Assembly (NCBI RefSeq): GCF_002234405.1
Contig: NZ_NMQT01000094.1
Span: forward strand, 24,649-88,648
DNA length: 64,000 nucleotides
Reading direction: 5' to 3'
Source: Amycolatopsis thailandensis
GTDB lineage: Bacteria > Actinomycetota > Actinomycetes > Mycobacteriales > Pseudonocardiaceae
This document shows positions 39,601 through 47,134 of the stretch, piece by piece (the first letter of the stretch is position 1; every line of letters starts with the position of its first letter). The notes beneath the pieces were generated by a model. The model was not told the origin of the DNA and did no database searches. It saw only the letters and a list, made by a program, of their open reading frames with translations. Made by a program: the position numbers and the translations under genes.

Positions 39601-40154
39601 TCTGTAGAAAGTTGGTCACGAAGGGCGGACAGGAGCAGGTCGAGGAAGCGCCCCCAGTCGGAACCCGTCCGGATGACGGACGAAAGGGCGCCGACCAGCA
39701 GATAGACGTCGGCGACGGTGCAATCCGGACGGACGAGGCCTGCCGCCTGGTCGTGGGCGATGACCTCCGCGACCACCGCTTCGAGTCGTCCGCGGGCGCC
39801 GCCGCGCGGCTCGCTCCTGGGTCGCCCGCGGGCCGAATCGATGGCGGCGGTGAGACCACGATCGCGGGACAGCAGTTCGCCGACGTACCGGAAATAGCGC
39901 TCCAGACCGGAATCCTCGCCGAAGCACTGCGTCCGGGCGTACTCCTCGATCTCCGCGAAGCGATGCTCCGCGGCCGCCTCGACCAGCGCCTGCCGATCCG
40001 GGAAATGGCGATACACGGTCCCCACACCGACGCCCGCCGCGCGGGCGATCTCCGGCATCTGCACGTCGTCCCCGCGTTCGGCGAACAGCGCCCGCGCGGC
40101 CTCCGTCACCCGTGCCCGGTTGCGCTCCGCGTCCGCTCGCGGCTTGGTTGACAA
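39594..40154 (-). CDS. TetR-family regulator of the box genes
   Basis: A 186-residue repressor. The helix-turn-helix is RVTEAARALFAERG...MPEIARAAGVGVGTVYRHFPDRQALV; the C-terminal ligand domain is helical (LERYFRYVGELLSRDRGLTAAID). The start is TTG 40154, with GGGAGG just upstream; a longer frame to 40493 is antisense to the cupin gene. It is divergent from the cupin with a strong TetR palindrome between them and is the first gene of the run into boxC. Proteobacterial box genes are usually controlled by BoxR (XRE type), so TetR control is a difference. The ligand may be benzoyl-CoA; inferred. Confidence 0.82.
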   Translation of the reverse strand: MSTKPRADAERNRARVTEAARALFAERGDDVQMPEIARAAGVGVGTVYRHFPDRQALVEAAAEHRFAEIEEYARTQCFGEDSGLERYFRYVGELLSRDRGLTAAIDSARGRPRSEPRGGARGRLEAVVAEVIAHDQAAGLVRPDCTVADVYLLVGALSSVIRTGSDWGRFLDLLLSALRDQLSTEH

Positions 40155-40178
40155 CCTGCCTCCCTCGCGATTAAGTGG

Positions 40179-40199
40179 AAACGGAATCCGCTTCCGTTT
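40179..40199. promoter_or_regulatory. TetR operator AAACGGAA-N5-TTCCGTTT
   Basis: A perfect 8+5+8 palindrome between the divergent tetR (start 40154) and cupin (start 40215) genes, close to both starts. Its shape is typical for TetR dimers. Confidence 0.75.
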
Positions 40200-40214
40200 G
40201 AAGGAGAGCATAGC

Positions 40215-40670
40215 ATGTCGATGGACCGTTTTCTGCTGCTCAAGCCCGGCGAGGCGCGACCCGGCCGCGTGCCGCTGCCGTCCGCGTTCAGCGTCAAGGC
40301 GATGACCGAGGACACCGAGACGCGGTTTTCGTTGCTGGAAGTCACCCTGGCCATGGACATCCCGCGGCACGCGCACCACGAGGCCGACGAGTGCATCTAC
40401 GTCCTCGAAGGCGAACTCGGGATCGATTTCGACGACGAAAGCCACGTCGCGACCAAGGGCACGTTCGTCTTGCTGCCGCGCGGCGTCCCGCACGCGCTAC
40501 GCCGCGTCTCCGCGCCGCCCCGGGTCCTTCAGATTTCCTCCCCCGGCGGCTGGGAGCACTACCTGGAAGACCTGTTCGAGGCGGGACCCACCGTCTTCAC
40601 CCAGGGCGCGATCGATCCGGAGAAGATCAACAAGGTCGCCGCGCCCCACCGCATCACCTATGGCACCTGA
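40215..40670 (+). CDS. Cupin-domain protein
   Basis: A 151-residue single-domain cupin. Motif 1 is RHAHHEADECIYVLEGELGI (His, His and Glu metal ligands) and motif 2 is TFVLLPRGVPHALRRVS (His). It resembles quercetinase-like metal cupins of unknown substrate. AAGGAG eight bases before ATG 40215 sets the start. It is divergent from tetR and shares the operator at 40179, so it probably belongs to the same aromatic-acid regulon. Its 3' end overlaps the convergent membrane protein gene by 13 bases. Confidence 0.78.
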   Translation: MSMDRFLLLKPGEARPGRVPLPSAFSVKAMTEDTETRFSLLEVTLAMDIPRHAHHEADECIYVLEGELGIDFDDESHVATKGTFVLLPRGVPHALRRVSAPPRVLQISSPGGWEHYLEDLFEAGPTVFTQGAIDPEKINKVAAPHRITYGT

Positions 40671-41086
40671 GCGGGGGTGGGCACCCGGTTGAGCTTCGCC
40701 GCCGCCCAGGTCGCGAAGCCCCACAGCAGCAGCGCCGCGGCGCCGTCGGTGAAGATCGTGGCGAACCAGAACGCCGGGATCCGCGGCACGCCGGCCAGGA
40801 AGTGCCCGAGGCTCGCCAGTCCCGACAGCGAGAAGACCATCAGGAGCACGAGCGCCCGCCAGTAGCGTCCGCGCAGGTAGTCGCGGTAGCCGGCCAGGCC
40901 GATCGCGGTCAGGACGAAGTACACGATGGCGACCAAGGCGGCGGCGACACCGACCGGGATCCCCTCGATCTGCGGGTAGTCCGCCACCCTGATCACGTTG
41001 TGCGCGTAATGCAGCGTGGTGGACAGCAGCGTGAAGGCCAGGATCAGCCGTAACGCGGTGAGCCCTTGGGTTCGCAGAGCTTCCAT
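40658..41086 (-). CDS. Four-helix membrane protein, unknown
   Basis: A 142-residue integral membrane protein with four predicted helices: LRLILAFTLLSTTLHYAHNV, VAAALVAIVYFVLTAIGLAG, ALVLLMVFSLSGLASLGHFLAG and the C-terminal AFWFATIFTDGAAALLLWGF. The layout resembles small DoxX-like or DUF4149-like membrane proteins, but I cannot place it in a family. ATG 41086 is chosen because it gives the first helix normal length; a frame extends to 41221. A small palindrome (41113-41124) lies 27 bp upstream and suggests control by a TetR-like repressor. Confidence 0.65.
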   Translation of the reverse strand: MEALRTQGLTALRLILAFTLLSTTLHYAHNVIRVADYPQIEGIPVGVAAALVAIVYFVLTAIGLAGYRDYLRGRYWRALVLLMVFSLSGLASLGHFLAGVPRIPAFWFATIFTDGAAALLLWGFATWAAAKLNRVPTPAQVP

Positions 41087-41112
41087 GTTCGCCCCCCTTG
41101 CGATTTGATAGA

Positions 41113-41124
41113 TCGCTCTAGCGA
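41113..41124. promoter_or_regulatory. Palindrome TCGCT-CT-AGCGA
   Basis: A 12-bp palindrome 27 bp before the four-helix membrane gene. It is flanked by GATAGA and GAGAG, which partly extend the symmetry. No regulator gene is adjacent. Confidence 0.4.
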
Positions 41125-41178
41125 GAGAGTAGCTCATGGTGGGTGGGAGCTGAAGGGGTGCGGTGAGGCGTCGGTACA

Positions 41179-41232
41179 GGTGGTCGTGAGTGGCAAGTGG
41201 GGTTAGAACGACACTTGCCACTCACGACCACC
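41179..41232. repeat. Perfect 20-bp inverted repeat, GTGGTCGTGAGTGGC family
   Basis: Arms 41179-41198 and 41213-41232 are exact complements around a 14-base loop. It is unusual here because it lies in a divergent promoter region, 40 bp before the ABC transporter start, not after a gene end. Confidence 0.75.
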
Positions 41233-41271
41233 CCGGCCGACGCGTCACCGCAGCCCCATCGGCTCTCGGAA

Positions 41272-43203
41272 ATGTCGGTGGGGGCGCGTAGACAAGAAGG
41301 AGTGCCCGAAGCGCCCGTGCCCCTGATCGGGGTCGAGAACCTGAAGATGCCCGAATGGGCCGCGGTCGACGAGACCGTGGCCGAGGCGGGGATGGCCAAG
41401 GCCATCCGCGCGCTCCCGTCGGCCGTGGCCATCGTGCTGCGGCTGGCCTGGCGGACGTCGCCGCGGCTTACCCTGCTCGCCGGCGTCGTCCACATCCTTT
41501 CTGGTTGTGTCACCGCGTTCGGCCTGCTGGCTACGGCGAACGTGTTCATCGCGCTGCTGGAAAGCGGGCCGACGCCGGAAAGGGTGCTGGAATCGTTGCC
41601 CGCGCTGCTGATCGTCGTCGGCACGTACGCCCTGCGCGCGCTGCTCGACACGGCGGTGGCCGCGGTCGAGGGCGCGCTCCGGCCGCGGATCGTGACCTCG
41701 GCGGGCGACGAGGTCACCGCCGCGATGGTCCGGGTCCGGCTGCTGGCCTTCGAGGACGCCGATTTCCGGGAGCTGGCCAGGCAGGGCGCGCGATACGGGG
41801 TCCGCTCGATCGAGATGAGCCTGCGCTGGCTCGCGGATCTGACGTCGGCGCTGATCTCGCTGATCGCCGCGCTGGTGGCGGCGGGTCTGCTCAACCCGTG
41901 GCTCGCGCCGGTGCTGTTGCTCGCCGCGGTGGCCGACGGCTGGGCGGCGGCCAAGGTCGCGCGGCTGAACTACCGGCATTATCTCGACACCGTCGGCCGG
42001 AACATCCGGAAGGGGATCGTCGAGGAAGTCGCCACGTACCGCGAATTCGCCTTCGAACGGCACGCCCTCACCTTGCAGGAGCCGTTGCTCGGCGAGTACC
42101 GGCGGATCACCGAAAGCCTGATGCGCGAAGAGGTCCGGCTCGCGCATCGCAGCAACCTGGTCCGGCTGACCGGCCGCGCGGCGGCCGGGGTGGGGACCGC
42201 GATCGCGTACCTGGTGCTCGGCTTCCTGCTCTACAGCGGCCAGATGGAACTCGCCCTCGCCGGGACGGCGGCGCTCGCGATGCGGACGGCGTCGAACTCG
42301 CTGTCCATCACGATGCACGCGGTGAACTCCCTGTACGAGGAGTCGTTCTACATCGCTTTCTTCCACAAGCTGCTCGTGGAATCCGGGAAACGCGGCCCGC
42401 TGAAGGACGGGATCGCCGCCCCGCCGGATCCGGCGGAGATCCGGCTGGACGACGTCACCTTCACCTATCCCGGCCAGGAAAACCCCGCGCTGCGCGAGGT
42501 TTCGCTGACCATCCGGCGCGGCGAAGTGGTCGCCCTCGTCGGCGAGAACGGTTCGGGCAAGACCACGCTGGGCAAACTGCTCACCGGGCTGTACCCGCCT
42601 TCGGAGGGAAAGGTGTATTGGGACGGCGTCGATCTCGCGGGCGCCGATCACGAGTCGGTGCACGCGAACATCGCCGTGATCGCCCAGGATCCCGCCGAAT
42701 GGCCGATGACCGCGGAGCACAACGTGACCGTCGGCAGGCTCGGCCGCGAAGACCCGGATCGCGTCGCCTGGCTCGACGCGATCACCTCCTCCGGCGCCGA
42801 CGAGGTGATCGAATCCCTGCCGGCCAAGGAGAAAACGGTGCTGTCCAAGAAGTTCGACGACGGGCAGGACCTCTCGGGCGGGCAGTGGCAGCGGATGGGC
42901 ATCGCCCGCGGGATCTACCGTGACGCCGCCGTCCTGGTCGCCGACGAGCCGACGGCCGCGCTCGACGCCAAGGCCGAGGCGCGGGTCTTCGCCGGGCTGC
43001 GGCACGCGAGCGTTTCCGGGGCGGGCAGGCGCACGACGATCCTGGTGACCCATCGGCTGGCCAACATCCGCTCCGCGGACCGGATCCTGGTACTGGAGAA
43101 AGGACGACTGATCGAACAGGGCACGCACGCCGAACTCATCGAGGAAGGAGGCCTCTACCACGAGCTTTACGAGATCCAAGCTCGCGCGTATCGCGGTGAG
43201 TAG
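41272..43203 (+). CDS. ABC exporter, fused membrane and ATPase domains
   Basis: A 643-residue half-transporter. About residues 45-350 hold six helices (for example LTLLAGVVHILSGCVTAFGLLA). The ATPase has Walker A VGENGSGKTTLGKL, Q-loop AVIAQDPAEW, signature LSGGQWQRM, Walker B AVLVADEPTAALD and switch His in VTHRLANI. It likely works as a homodimer exporter of a peptide, lipid or natural product. The start is uncertain: ATG 41272 gives the longest form with any spacing to the hairpin, but ATG 41347 would remove only unmatched residues. The downstream esterase overlaps by eight bases. Confidence 0.83.
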   Translation: MSVGARRQEGVPEAPVPLIGVENLKMPEWAAVDETVAEAGMAKAIRALPSAVAIVLRLAWRTSPRLTLLAGVVHILSGCVTAFGLLATANVFIALLESGPTPERVLESLPALLIVVGTYALRALLDTAVAAVEGALRPRIVTSAGDEVTAAMVRVRLLAFEDADFRELARQGARYGVRSIEMSLRWLADLTSALISLIAALVAAGLLNPWLAPVLLLAAVADGWAAAKVARLNYRHYLDTVGRNIRKGIVEEVATYREFAFERHALTLQEPLLGEYRRITESLMREEVRLAHRSNLVRLTGRAAAGVGTAIAYLVLGFLLYSGQMELALAGTAALAMRTASNSLSITMHAVNSLYEESFYIAFFHKLLVESGKRGPLKDGIAAPPDPAEIRLDDVTFTYPGQENPALREVSLTIRRGEVVALVGENGSGKTTLGKLLTGLYPPSEGKVYWDGVDLAGADHESVHANIAVIAQDPAEWPMTAEHNVTVGRLGREDPDRVAWLDAITSSGADEVIESLPAKEKTVLSKKFDDGQDLSGGQWQRMGIARGIYRDAAVLVADEPTAALDAKAEARVFAGLRHASVSGAGRRTTILVTHRLANIRSADRILVLEKGRLIEQGTHAELIEEGGLYHELYEIQARAYRGE

Positions 43204-44101
43204 TCACACTGTCGGAATGCCGGAGATGATCGCCGAAGTGAACGGCGTCGAGTTGTGCCACGAGACGTTCGGTTCGCCGGACGGCAGGCCGTTGCTGATG
43301 ATCATGGGCCTGGCCTCGCAGATGATCTGGTGGGACGACGAGCTGTGCGAGAACCTCGCCGCCGAGGGGTTCTTCGTCATCCGCTACGACAACCGCGACG
43401 CCGGCCGGTCCAGCCGGATGACCGGCCGGGTGAACCTGCCGCTCGCGTACACCCTGCGCACGGCCCCGTACTCCCTGGCGGACATGGCGGGCGACGCCGC
43501 CGGTCTGCTGACCCGGCTCGGCGTCGGGAGCGCGCACGTCGTGGGCGCGTCGATGGGCGGGATGGTCGCGCAGACCCTTGCCATCGAGTATCCGTCGCGG
43601 GTGCGGTCGCTGACGTCGATCATGTCGACGACCGGCAACCGGTTCGTCGGACGGCCGAGCGCCAAGGCGATGGCGACGCTGCTTTCGGCGCCCCCGCGCG
43701 GCCGCGAGGAGTACGTCGATTCCCTGGTGCGCACGTTCCGGGTCATCGGCTCGCCGGGTTACCCCTTCGACGAAGCCCGGATGCGTGAGCGCGCCGAACG
43801 GTCCTTCGATCGCGGCGTCAACCCCGGTGGGACAGCGCGGCAGCTGGCGGCGATCATGTCGAGCAGGGATCGTTTCCGCGCGTTGCGGAAACTCCGGATC
43901 CCCGCCCTCGTCGTGCACGGTTCGAAGGATCCGCTCGTGCACGTCTCCGGTGGCCGGGCGACGGCCCGCGCGCTGCGCGAGTCCGAATTGGACGTCGTTC
44001 CCGGCATGGGGCACGACCTCCCGCGAGCGATCTGGCCGCGGCTGACGCGCGGTCTGGTCCGGACCGCGGACCGCGCCGACGTCAAGAACCGGCGAGCGTG
44101 A
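43196..44101 (+). CDS. Alpha/beta hydrolase, RdmC-like methylesterase family
   Basis: A 301-residue hydrolase. MIMGLASQMIWWDDELCENLA and FFVIRYDNRDAGRSS match the aclacinomycin methylesterase (RdmC)/DnrP group, and the nucleophile elbow is VVGASMGGMVAQ. The acid is in HGSKDPLVHVSG and the base His in VPGMGHDLPRAIW. RdmC-type enzymes remove methyl esters in anthracycline tailoring, but many relatives are general esterases. GTG 43196 overlaps the ABC transporter by eight bases; ATG 43217 is an alternative. Coupling to an exporter is suggestive. Its 3' end overlaps the convergent decarboxylase gene by 20 bases. Confidence 0.78.
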   Translation: MSSHTVGMPEMIAEVNGVELCHETFGSPDGRPLLMIMGLASQMIWWDDELCENLAAEGFFVIRYDNRDAGRSSRMTGRVNLPLAYTLRTAPYSLADMAGDAAGLLTRLGVGSAHVVGASMGGMVAQTLAIEYPSRVRSLTSIMSTTGNRFVGRPSAKAMATLLSAPPRGREEYVDSLVRTFRVIGSPGYPFDEARMRERAERSFDRGVNPGGTARQLAAIMSSRDRFRALRKLRIPALVVHGSKDPLVHVSGGRATARALRESELDVVPGMGHDLPRAIWPRLTRGLVRTADRADVKNRRA

Positions 44102-44843
44102 TCGAGCCCAGATGCGAGAAATGCGCCGCCACCCGTGAACCCGGTCGTACGTCGACGGCGTCGGTCATCCCGCCGGTGAGCACGATCCAGCCCGCTTCCA
44201 GCGCGAGCCCGCGGGCGCCCAAAGCGTTGGCCGCCAGCGCCAGCGCTTCCGCCGGATATCCTTGTACGGCCGCCCCGGTGGCGGTGTCGACGATGGCGCC
44301 GTCGACCTCCAGCAGCGCCGCCTCCAGCGAAAGGTCCAGCGAAGCAGGCTCGGCGCCCACCGGGCCGAGGGTGAAGTACGCGGAAGAACCGTTGTCCGCC
44401 ACGACGTCCGGCAGCGCGAAGCGGTAGTCGCGATAACGGCTGTCGATGATCTCGACGCCGCCGTGGACCCGTTCGACCGCCGCCAGCGCGGTCGCCGAGG
44501 TCACGCCGGGACCCGAAAGTCGTTGTCCCATGACGAAAACCAGCTCCGGCTCGGCACGCGGATGGATCAGCGAGGGAACCGCGACACCGGCGGGGAGCAC
44601 CATTGCGTCGGTCAACCACGCGAGCAGCGGCGAGTCGATGCCCATACGCTGTTGCTTCGCCCGCGAGGTCAGGCCCAGTTTGACGCCGATCAGCGTCTCG
44701 CCGCGCTCCTGCCGGATCCGGAGCGCTTCGTCCTGGATCGCGTACGCGGTTTCGACGTCCAAAGCGGGCCACGCGTCGGTCAGCGGGTCGCGCTCTTCCC
44801 CGGACAGCAGCGCTTCCGCCGCCTCACGCACATCAAGACTCAC
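44082..44843 (-). CDS. 2-oxo-3-hexenedioate decarboxylase-like (fumarylacetoacetase-fold)
   Basis: A 253-residue member of the MhpD/DmpH group. GVKLGLTSRAKQQRMGI and LIHPRAEPELVFVMG hold the metal-binding Glu pair (E-x-E), and DSRYRDYRFALPDVVADNGSSAYF is the expected active-site strand. In catechol meta-cleavage, decarboxylase and hydratase form a complex; two paralogues side by side here fit that. Which one is the decarboxylase is a guess from order. GTG 44843 follows GGGAGGAG and overlaps the upstream paralogue's stop (GTGA). No ring-cleavage dioxygenase or tautomerase is adjacent. Confidence 0.75.
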   Translation of the reverse strand: MSLDVREAAEALLSGEERDPLTDAWPALDVETAYAIQDEALRIRQERGETLIGVKLGLTSRAKQQRMGIDSPLLAWLTDAMVLPAGVAVPSLIHPRAEPELVFVMGQRLSGPGVTSATALAAVERVHGGVEIIDSRYRDYRFALPDVVADNGSSAYFTLGPVGAEPASLDLSLEAALLEVDGAIVDTATGAAVQGYPAEALALAANALGARGLALEAGWIVLTGGMTDAVDVRPGSRVAAHFSHLGSITLAGS

Positions 44844-45637
44844 GATCGCTCCTCCCCGGAGAACTTCGCGGTGACACTGCCGAGCCCCGCCATGGTCGCG
44901 ACGACGGTGTCGCCGGGGCTCACCGGGATCGCGCGCGTCATCGAACCCGGCAGCACGACGTGCCCGGGTTCGAGCGCGACACCCAGCGGCCCGACCGTGT
45001 TCGCGAGCCACACCAGCGCGTTCACCGGCGAGCCCAGTACCGCGCCACCGGCGCCGGTCGCCGCGATCTCGCCGTTCTGGTGCAGGACGCAGCCCACCAG
45101 CCGCAGGTCGAGGTCACCGATCGCGGTCGGCCTGCTGCCGAGCACGACACCGCCCGAGGACGCGTTGTCCGCGATGGTGTCGACGATGCTGATCTTCCAG
45201 TCCTGGATGCGGGAATCGACGATCTCCAGCGCCGGGACGACGAAGTCCACCGCCCGCAGCGCGTCCGCCACCGTGACGCCGGGGCCGCGCAGCCGCGAGC
45301 CGAGCACGAACCCGATCTCCGGTTCGATCTTCGGCTGCAGGAAGTCACCGATCGGGATCGGCTGGTGTTCGAGATGGAACATCGAAGCGGTCAAGTGGCC
45401 GTAGTCGGGCTGGTCGACGCCCATCTGCCGCTGCATGGCGGCGGACGCGAGGCCGACCTTGTGCCCGCGCACGCCGTCTCCGCGTTCGGCCCAGTGGCGG
45501 ACGAGCCGCTGCTGGATGCGGTACGCGTCCTCCAGCGTCGCGGCGGGATAGGTCTCGATCAGGGGCGCGATCGGCTTGCCGGTCTCGTACGCGCTGAGCA
45601 GCGCGGCCGCGGCCTCCTGCAGCGTGCTGGCGTCCAT
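44840..45637 (-). CDS. 2-keto-4-pentenoate hydratase-like (MhpD/HsaE family)
   Basis: A 265-residue hydratase of the fumarylacetoacetase-like fold. GHKVGLASAAMQRQMGVDQPDYGHL and LQPKIEPEIGFVLG carry the E-x-E metal site, and EIVDSRIQDWKISIVDTIADNASSGG is the family active-site segment. The enzyme hydrates 2-hydroxypentadienoate after ring cleavage of catechols or steroids. ATG 45637 is chosen from GGAG upstream; the longer frame to 45685 has no site. It is first in a two-gene operon and overlaps the paralogue by four bases. Confidence 0.8.
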   Translation of the reverse strand: MDASTLQEAAAALLSAYETGKPIAPLIETYPAATLEDAYRIQQRLVRHWAERGDGVRGHKVGLASAAMQRQMGVDQPDYGHLTASMFHLEHQPIPIGDFLQPKIEPEIGFVLGSRLRGPGVTVADALRAVDFVVPALEIVDSRIQDWKISIVDTIADNASSGGVVLGSRPTAIGDLDLRLVGCVLHQNGEIAATGAGGAVLGSPVNALVWLANTVGPLGVALEPGHVVLPGSMTRAIPVSPGDTVVATMAGLGSVTAKFSGEERS

Positions 45638-45826
45638 GGGCTCCTTCCGACCAGCCGAACTCTGCCCCCTCACCCAGGCCCACACAAGACGCCCGTTCCG
45701 CTGGCCGGTACGACGAGATTAGGCCGTGTTCTTGAAGGCGCGCGCGTGTCCTCGCCTACTCCGTCAAGCTCGCCCCCGGCGACACCGATTAGGCCGAAAG
45801 GGTCTCGCACCGCCCCGAACATCACC

Positions 45827-45832
45827 TAGCCT
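45827..45832 (+). promoter_or_regulatory. -10 box TAGCCT, leaderless promoter
   Basis: TAGCCT is seven bases before ATG 45840, the same hexamer and spacing as at 29991. Confidence 0.5.
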
Positions 45833-45839
45833 GCTTCCC

Positions 45840-46412
45840 ATGTCCGATTGGACGCTCTCACGGGCGAAGACCAGGATCGACCGCCGCGAGGAGCTCGACG
45901 AGCTCACCGCGCGTATCCGGTACGAGGTGCGGGTGCACCTCAACGAGCCCGCCACGCACAACGCGTACGACGAGCTGACCGACATCTTCGCCATCGGGCA
46001 CGCGGAGTGTTCGGCGCTGCTCAAGCACCGCCGTGTCTTGCCGTTGTGGGAGCGGTTGCTGCTCACGCGCTACAGCCGCCGTCTGTACGGCAAGGCGATC
46101 TCGGCGACCGTGGGTGACCTCCCCGCCGACGCGGGGCCGGCGCCCGCGACCGCGTTCGGCCCGGAGATCGCCTCCCTGGCCCCGGATTCCGGCGACACCG
46201 GCGCGAAGTTCGACATGCAGGGCCGCGGCCTGGTCAACGTCTTCCGGATCGCCGCCGGGCGGCACGGCGAGAGCTGGCCGGACCGCCACGACGTCGCGAC
46301 GACGTCCGCGCGCAGCGTCCTGACCTGTTCCGCGGTCTTCCTGCGACGCCGCGCCTGGCACGTCGTCTGGCCGGTGTACCGGGTACGCGGACTGCGGCTG
46401 TGGAAGCTCTAG
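45840..46412 (+). CDS. Conserved-looking hypothetical protein
   Basis: A 190-residue soluble protein that I do not recognise. The N-terminal half is helical and charged (RREELDELTARIRYEVRVHL, AYDELTDIFAIGHAECSALLKHRR). The middle is Ala/Pro-rich and flexible (about 90-115). The C-terminal 45 residues are Arg/Trp-rich and end VYRVRGLRLWKL, which may touch a membrane or nucleic acid. No signal peptide or transmembrane helix is seen. The start is fixed by the -10 box seven bases upstream. It stands alone, 34 bp before the CoA-binding gene on the same strand. Confidence 0.55.
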   Translation: MSDWTLSRAKTRIDRREELDELTARIRYEVRVHLNEPATHNAYDELTDIFAIGHAECSALLKHRRVLPLWERLLLTRYSRRLYGKAISATVGDLPADAGPAPATAFGPEIASLAPDSGDTGAKFDMQGRGLVNVFRIAAGRHGESWPDRHDVATTSARSVLTCSAVFLRRRAWHVVWPVYRVRGLRLWKL

Positions 46413-46446
46413 GAATTCCCCGGGGCCCGGTGCGGTTGAATCGGGT

Positions 46447-46854
46447 ATGACCGATCGCGCCACCGAGATCCTCGCCGGTTCGAAGACGATCGCCGTCGTG
46501 GGGCTGAGCCGCGATCCGGCCAAGGCCTCGCACGGTGTCGCCGCCGTGTTGCAGGAACACGGCTTCCGGATCATTCCCGTCCATCCTTCGGCCGACGAGC
46601 TGCTCGGCGAGAAGGTCTACCGCTCGCTCACCGACATCCCGGAGCCCGTCGACCTGGTCGACGTCTTCCGTCCGTCCGAGGACACCCCGCCGATCGCCGA
46701 ACAGGCGGTCGCGATCGGCGCGAAGGCGCTCTGGCTGCAGCAGGGCATCGTCTCCGCCGAGTCCCGCCGGATCGCCGAAGAGGGCGGTTTGGACTACGTC
46801 GAAAACCGCTGCACCGCGGTCGTCCGAGCGGTCGGAAACCTCTCGGTGCGTTAG
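46447..46854 (+). CDS. CoA-binding protein (YccU-type)
   Basis: A 135-residue Rossmann protein of the CoA-binding (succinyl-CoA synthetase alpha-like) family. The nucleotide loop is IAVVGLSRDPAKASHGVA, followed by GFRIIPVHPSADELLGEKVY and PVDLVDVFRPSEDTPPIAEQAV; VENRCTAV near the end is the family C-terminal motif. YccU-type proteins bind CoA and may regulate acyl-CoA metabolism, but no reaction is established. A possible -10 TTGAAT (46436-46441) five bases before ATG suggests a leaderless start. A T-tailed terminator follows. Confidence 0.85.
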   Translation: MTDRATEILAGSKTIAVVGLSRDPAKASHGVAAVLQEHGFRIIPVHPSADELLGEKVYRSLTDIPEPVDLVDVFRPSEDTPPIAEQAVAIGAKALWLQQGIVSAESRRIAEEGGLDYVENRCTAVVRAVGNLSVR

Positions 46855-46870
46855 AAACAGGCCCCGTCCC

Positions 46871-46906
46871 GAACCCTCGCCGCGATTTTCCGGCGGGGGT
46901 TCTTTC
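46871..46906 (+). terminator. Rho-independent terminator after the CoA-binding gene
   Basis: GAACCCTCGCCG (46871-46882) pairs with CGGCGGGGGTTC (46891-46902) with one wobble. An 8-base loop separates them and TTTC follows. Confidence 0.75.
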
Positions 46907-47078
46907 ATATCCGTGAACAGAAAAATGACCCCTGAAGTCATACGCCGAATCGGAACCGCCGAAAGGATTGGTCCAAACCGGTGATCTTGACCGGAAGCCC
47001 CCGAGCTGGGAAAACTTGTCCGGTCGACAGTTTGTTAAGAAACCTTCCCAAGGGTCGGCGGAGCTGTTAACGTCCGAA

Positions 47079-47091
47079 TCCGCTTAGCGGA
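47079..47091. promoter_or_regulatory. Palindrome TCCGCT-T-AGCGGA before iclR
   Basis: A 6+1+6 palindrome 43 bp before the iclR-type start. It is a candidate operator for the IclR protein or for another regulator of the lactate operon. Confidence 0.45.
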
Positions 47092-47134
47092 AACAGGTGC
47101 CGGTCATCGGTACCCCGGTCCAACGGAGGGCGAA

